DNA of 8,504 nt, from assembly GCA_030601015.1 (NCBI GenBank), contig JAUVUO010000043.1, positions 1 to 8,504 on the forward strand, written 5' to 3'. This document shows positions 6,398-8,504 of this stretch, in pieces. Source of the DNA: Candidatus Omnitrophota bacterium. Its GTDB lineage: Bacteria > Omnitrophota > Gorgyraeia > Duberdicusellales > 4484-171. The position numbers were made by a program, and so were the translations under genes. The notes below the pieces were generated by a model. It was not told the DNA's origin, did no database searches, and saw nothing but the letters and a program-made list of their open reading frames with translations. Numbering within the stretch: the first letter of the stretch is position 1; each line of letters starts with the position of its first letter.

Positions 6398-8101
6398 ATG
6401 TCGATAAGAGATAAAATATTAACTTATATCATAAAGAACAAGGAAGTTGATCAAGACAATCTTTCAAGGCTTTCAGAAGGAGCAAAGGGTTATAAAGATT
6501 TTAAAAGTATATTGATAGAAAAAAAATTAATTACCGAAGAAGAATTGATCCTTTTATTTTCTGAAGAGTTGAAAATACCTTTTTTAGATTTAAAAAAATA
6601 CAAAATTCCGGTTAAAAATAAGGATTTGTTATCTGGAGATACAGCTATTAAATATAAAGTGGTACCTATATGTAAGATAGGCAATGTTCTAACTCTTTCA
6701 ACATCTAATCCTTTAGATATTATGGCTTACGATGATGTAAAAATTATGACCGGTTCAGAAAAAGTAGATTTAGTTTTATCGAGAGAAGATGACATCACCA
6801 AAGCTATTAAAGAGTTATATAAATCGGGAGAACAGATTATAAATAAATTTGAAGATAATGATGAGATAGATATAGAAGATTTTAGCGATTCAAAAGAAGA
6901 CCTTGAAAATTTAATTTCAGAAAGTAAACGTTCCCCTATAGTGAGAGCCATTGACTTAATAATTTATAATGCTTTAAAGAAAAGAGCTTCAGATATTCAT
7001 ATTGAACCCTACGAAGATAAATTGTTGGTAAAATATAGAATAGACGGTGTTTTAGTAGAGGAATTTAGTTTTCCTAAACGAAATCAGCAAGCTGTTTTGG
7101 CACGTTTTAAAATAATATCCTCTTTGGATATTGCCGAATCACGATTACCTCAAGACGGAAGGTTTAAAGTAAGATTTGAGAATAGGGAGATAGATTTTAG
7201 AGTATCGAGTTTGCCTACAAATCATGGAGAAAAATTTGTTTTAAGAGTTTTAGATAAACAGAATTTGGCGGACGGATTAGAGAAATTAGGGTTTTCTCCC
7301 AAACCCTTAAGAATGTTCCGGCAAGCAGTTGATTCTCCTTTTGGAATAATTTTAGTGACAGGCCCAACAGGGAGCGGAAAATCGACAACTTTATATTCTA
7401 TAATAAGCCAGATAAATACACCGGAAAAAAATATTGTAACTATTGAAGAACCGGTAGAGTATCTTTTAGAAGGAATTACTCAGATTCCGGTAAATGCGGA
7501 TATAGGTTTAACTTTTTCAGAGGGTCTACGTTCAATATTAAGGCAGTCTCCGGATATTGTAATGGTCGGAGAAATAAGAGATGCCGAGACTGCGGATATA
7601 GCGATAAAAGCTTCCTTAACGGGAGAACTTATTTTTTCAACTTTACATACAAATAGTGCTGTTGGCGCGGTAGCTAGATTAAAAGATATGGGGGTAGAAC
7701 CATTTTTGTTGGCATCTTCTTTGATAGCTTCGACTGCTCAAAGATTGGTCAGGAAATTATGCCCTAGCTGCAAAACAAAATACAGAATAGATGAACTTAC
7801 CTTGAATAGTCTTAATCTAAATTCTTTTTGTCAGGAACATGGAGGTATGGTAAACTTTTATAAAGCAAAGGGGTGCGCATTTTGCGGCCAGACCGGGTAT
7901 AAAGGAAGAGTAGCTATTTTAGAAATTATTTTTTTAGATGATAAGATAAAAGAAATGATCGTTGAACAAGCTTCAGAAGGAGAGATAATTAAATACGCTA
8001 AAGAATACAGAGATTACGAGTCTTTAAGAGATGACGGGCTTAAGAAATGTATTGAAGGTATAACTTCTCTTGAGGAAGTTATACGAGTTACATCGGAGTG
8101 A
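6398..8101 (+). CDS. GspE/PilB-family assembly ATPase, copy 2
   Basis: 567 residues, paralogous over its full length to the gene before it. Domain order is the same: N-terminal MshEN-like region (about 30-140), an acidic linker (about 145-175) rich in Asp and Glu, N2 domain with the canonical SDIHIEP (His201), and the ATPase core. The core has Walker A GPTGSGKST (Lys328), an Asp box that reads IEEPVEY (Glu351 for the usual Asp), and Walker B with Glu392 in VMVGEIRD. The His box reads GELIFSTLHT: the first His is Glu410, while His417 is kept. Zinc-type cysteines are at 455, 458, 493 and 496, with a longer loop between the pairs than in copy 1. It should hydrolyse ATP and drive pilin or pseudopilin polymerisation. 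Only a weak GGA precedes the ATG, so coupling to copy 1 is possible. The two copies have diverged at different key residues, which suggests separate tasks or a mixed hexamer; this is inference. Confidence 0.95.
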   Translation: MSIRDKILTYIIKNKEVDQDNLSRLSEGAKGYKDFKSILIEKKLITEEELILLFSEELKIPFLDLKKYKIPVKNKDLLSGDTAIKYKVVPICKIGNVLTLSTSNPLDIMAYDDVKIMTGSEKVDLVLSREDDITKAIKELYKSGEQIINKFEDNDEIDIEDFSDSKEDLENLISESKRSPIVRAIDLIIYNALKKRASDIHIEPYEDKLLVKYRIDGVLVEEFSFPKRNQQAVLARFKIISSLDIAESRLPQDGRFKVRFENREIDFRVSSLPTNHGEKFVLRVLDKQNLADGLEKLGFSPKPLRMFRQAVDSPFGIILVTGPTGSGKSTTLYSIISQINTPEKNIVTIEEPVEYLLEGITQIPVNADIGLTFSEGLRSILRQSPDIVMVGEIRDAETADIAIKASLTGELIFSTLHTNSAVGAVARLKDMGVEPFLLASSLIASTAQRLVRKLCPSCKTKYRIDELTLNSLNLNSFCQEHGGMVNFYKAKGCAFCGQTGYKGRVAILEIIFLDDKIKEMIVEQASEGEIIKYAKEYRDYESLRDDGLKKCIEGITSLEEVIRVTSE

Positions 8102-8151
8102 AGTTAACCATTACATAAGATTAAACCCTGAATTTTTGCAAGGAATGGTAT

Positions 8152-8504
8152 ATGAAAAAAGAGGAAAATAATAAAAACATATTTACATATGTCGTTAAAG
8201 AAAAAGGGGGTAAAGTTTTAAAAGGTTCAATAGAAGCTGAATCTCAAGAGAAACTTATTGAGCATTTTCATAAGCAGGAATATTTAATTTTTTCCATTGA
8301 AAAGGCTAAAAAACAATTAAACGCTAAGACAAGAGGTAAAGTTAAAACTGACGATTTAGTCATATTTTCCCGCCAGTTTACCACCTTAATAGAAAGCGGA
8401 ATTTCTATAGTTGAGTCTTTAAGCATTTTAGAGGAACAGATTGAAAATAAGTATTTTAAGGGAGTTATAAACAAAGCCTTACAAGACGTTAAGGAAGGGT
8501 CTTC
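8152..8504 (+). CDS. GspF/PilC inner-membrane platform protein, 3' end beyond window
   Basis: Starts at ATG 8152 with AAGGA seven bases upstream (8140-8144) and runs open to the right edge, giving 117 residues of an expected total near 400. The N-terminus has the typical GspF/PilC opening: FTYVV, a Lys/Gly turn and a GSIEAES segment, followed by a short basic linker. The first T2SSF domain then begins with DDLVIFSRQFTTLIESGISI (residues 64-83), matching the family pattern of a Phe-Ser/Thr-Arg-Gln and a Leu-Leu-x-x-Gly stretch. Family role: a polytopic inner-membrane protein that couples the ATPase to assembly of pilin or pseudopilin subunits. The membrane helices lie beyond the window. Placement 50 bases after two motor ATPases gives the classic ATPase-platform order and confirms the cluster's identity as a pilus/type II secretion assembly operon. 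Confidence 0.93.
   Translation, partial: MKKEENNKNIFTYVVKEKGGKVLKGSIEAESQEKLIEHFHKQEYLIFSIEKAKKQLNAKTRGKVKTDDLVIFSRQFTTLIESGISIVESLSILEEQIENKYFKGVINKALQDVKEGS

Noticed and set aside
6398..8101. The second ATPase as a PilT-type retraction motor
   Set aside because: It carries the N-terminal MshEN-like domain and four zinc-type cysteines, which PilT lacks.

Overview
The window is AT-rich (about one third G+C by eye) bacterial DNA with all recognisable genes on the + strand. Strong AT codon bias, the mix of protein types and a GspE/PilB-type ATPase pair followed by a GspF/PilC gene would fit a low-GC Gram-negative lineage of the candidate-phylum type (for example Omnitrophota). That placement is a family-level impression and not proven here.

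Layout. (1) Bases 1-831 hold the 3' part of a membrane sensor histidine kinase whose N-terminus lies outside the window. (2) Bases 854-1347 hold a decayed IS30-family insertion sequence. Both 12-bp terminal inverted repeats survive, but the transposase has lost its 5' half. (3) Bases 1348-1626 are non-coding and AT-rich, with a small tandem repeat and a probable start region for the next gene. (4) Bases 1627-2706 encode an FMN-dependent nitronate monooxygenase/FabK-like flavoprotein that uses a TTG start and has a C-terminal four-cysteine cluster. (5) Bases 2740-4505 hold two genes joined by an ATGA overlap: a two-helix membrane protein with GAF and catalytically degenerate GGDEF domains that keeps its c-di-GMP inhibitory-site motif, and a small stand-alone MshEN (T2SSE_N) domain protein. 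(6) Bases 4648-8101 encode two paralogous full-length GspE/PilB assembly ATPases in tandem. (7) From 8152 to the right edge is the start of a GspF/PilC inner-membrane platform gene.

How the genes may work together. Genes 4648 to 8504+ form the motor core of a type IV pilus or type II secretion machine: two cytoplasmic extension-type ATPases and the membrane platform they turn. Just upstream sit a predicted membrane c-di-GMP receptor (non-enzymatic, PelD-like domain order) and a small MshEN protein. MshEN is the c-di-GMP-binding domain of MshE-type ATPases. The small protein keeps the MshEN sequence motifs better than either ATPase does, which suggests a local c-di-GMP input module that has been separated from the motors. 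The two ATPases have lost different conserved residues, so they may be specialised partners rather than redundant copies. The flavoenzyme and histidine kinase have no obvious functional tie to the pilus genes.
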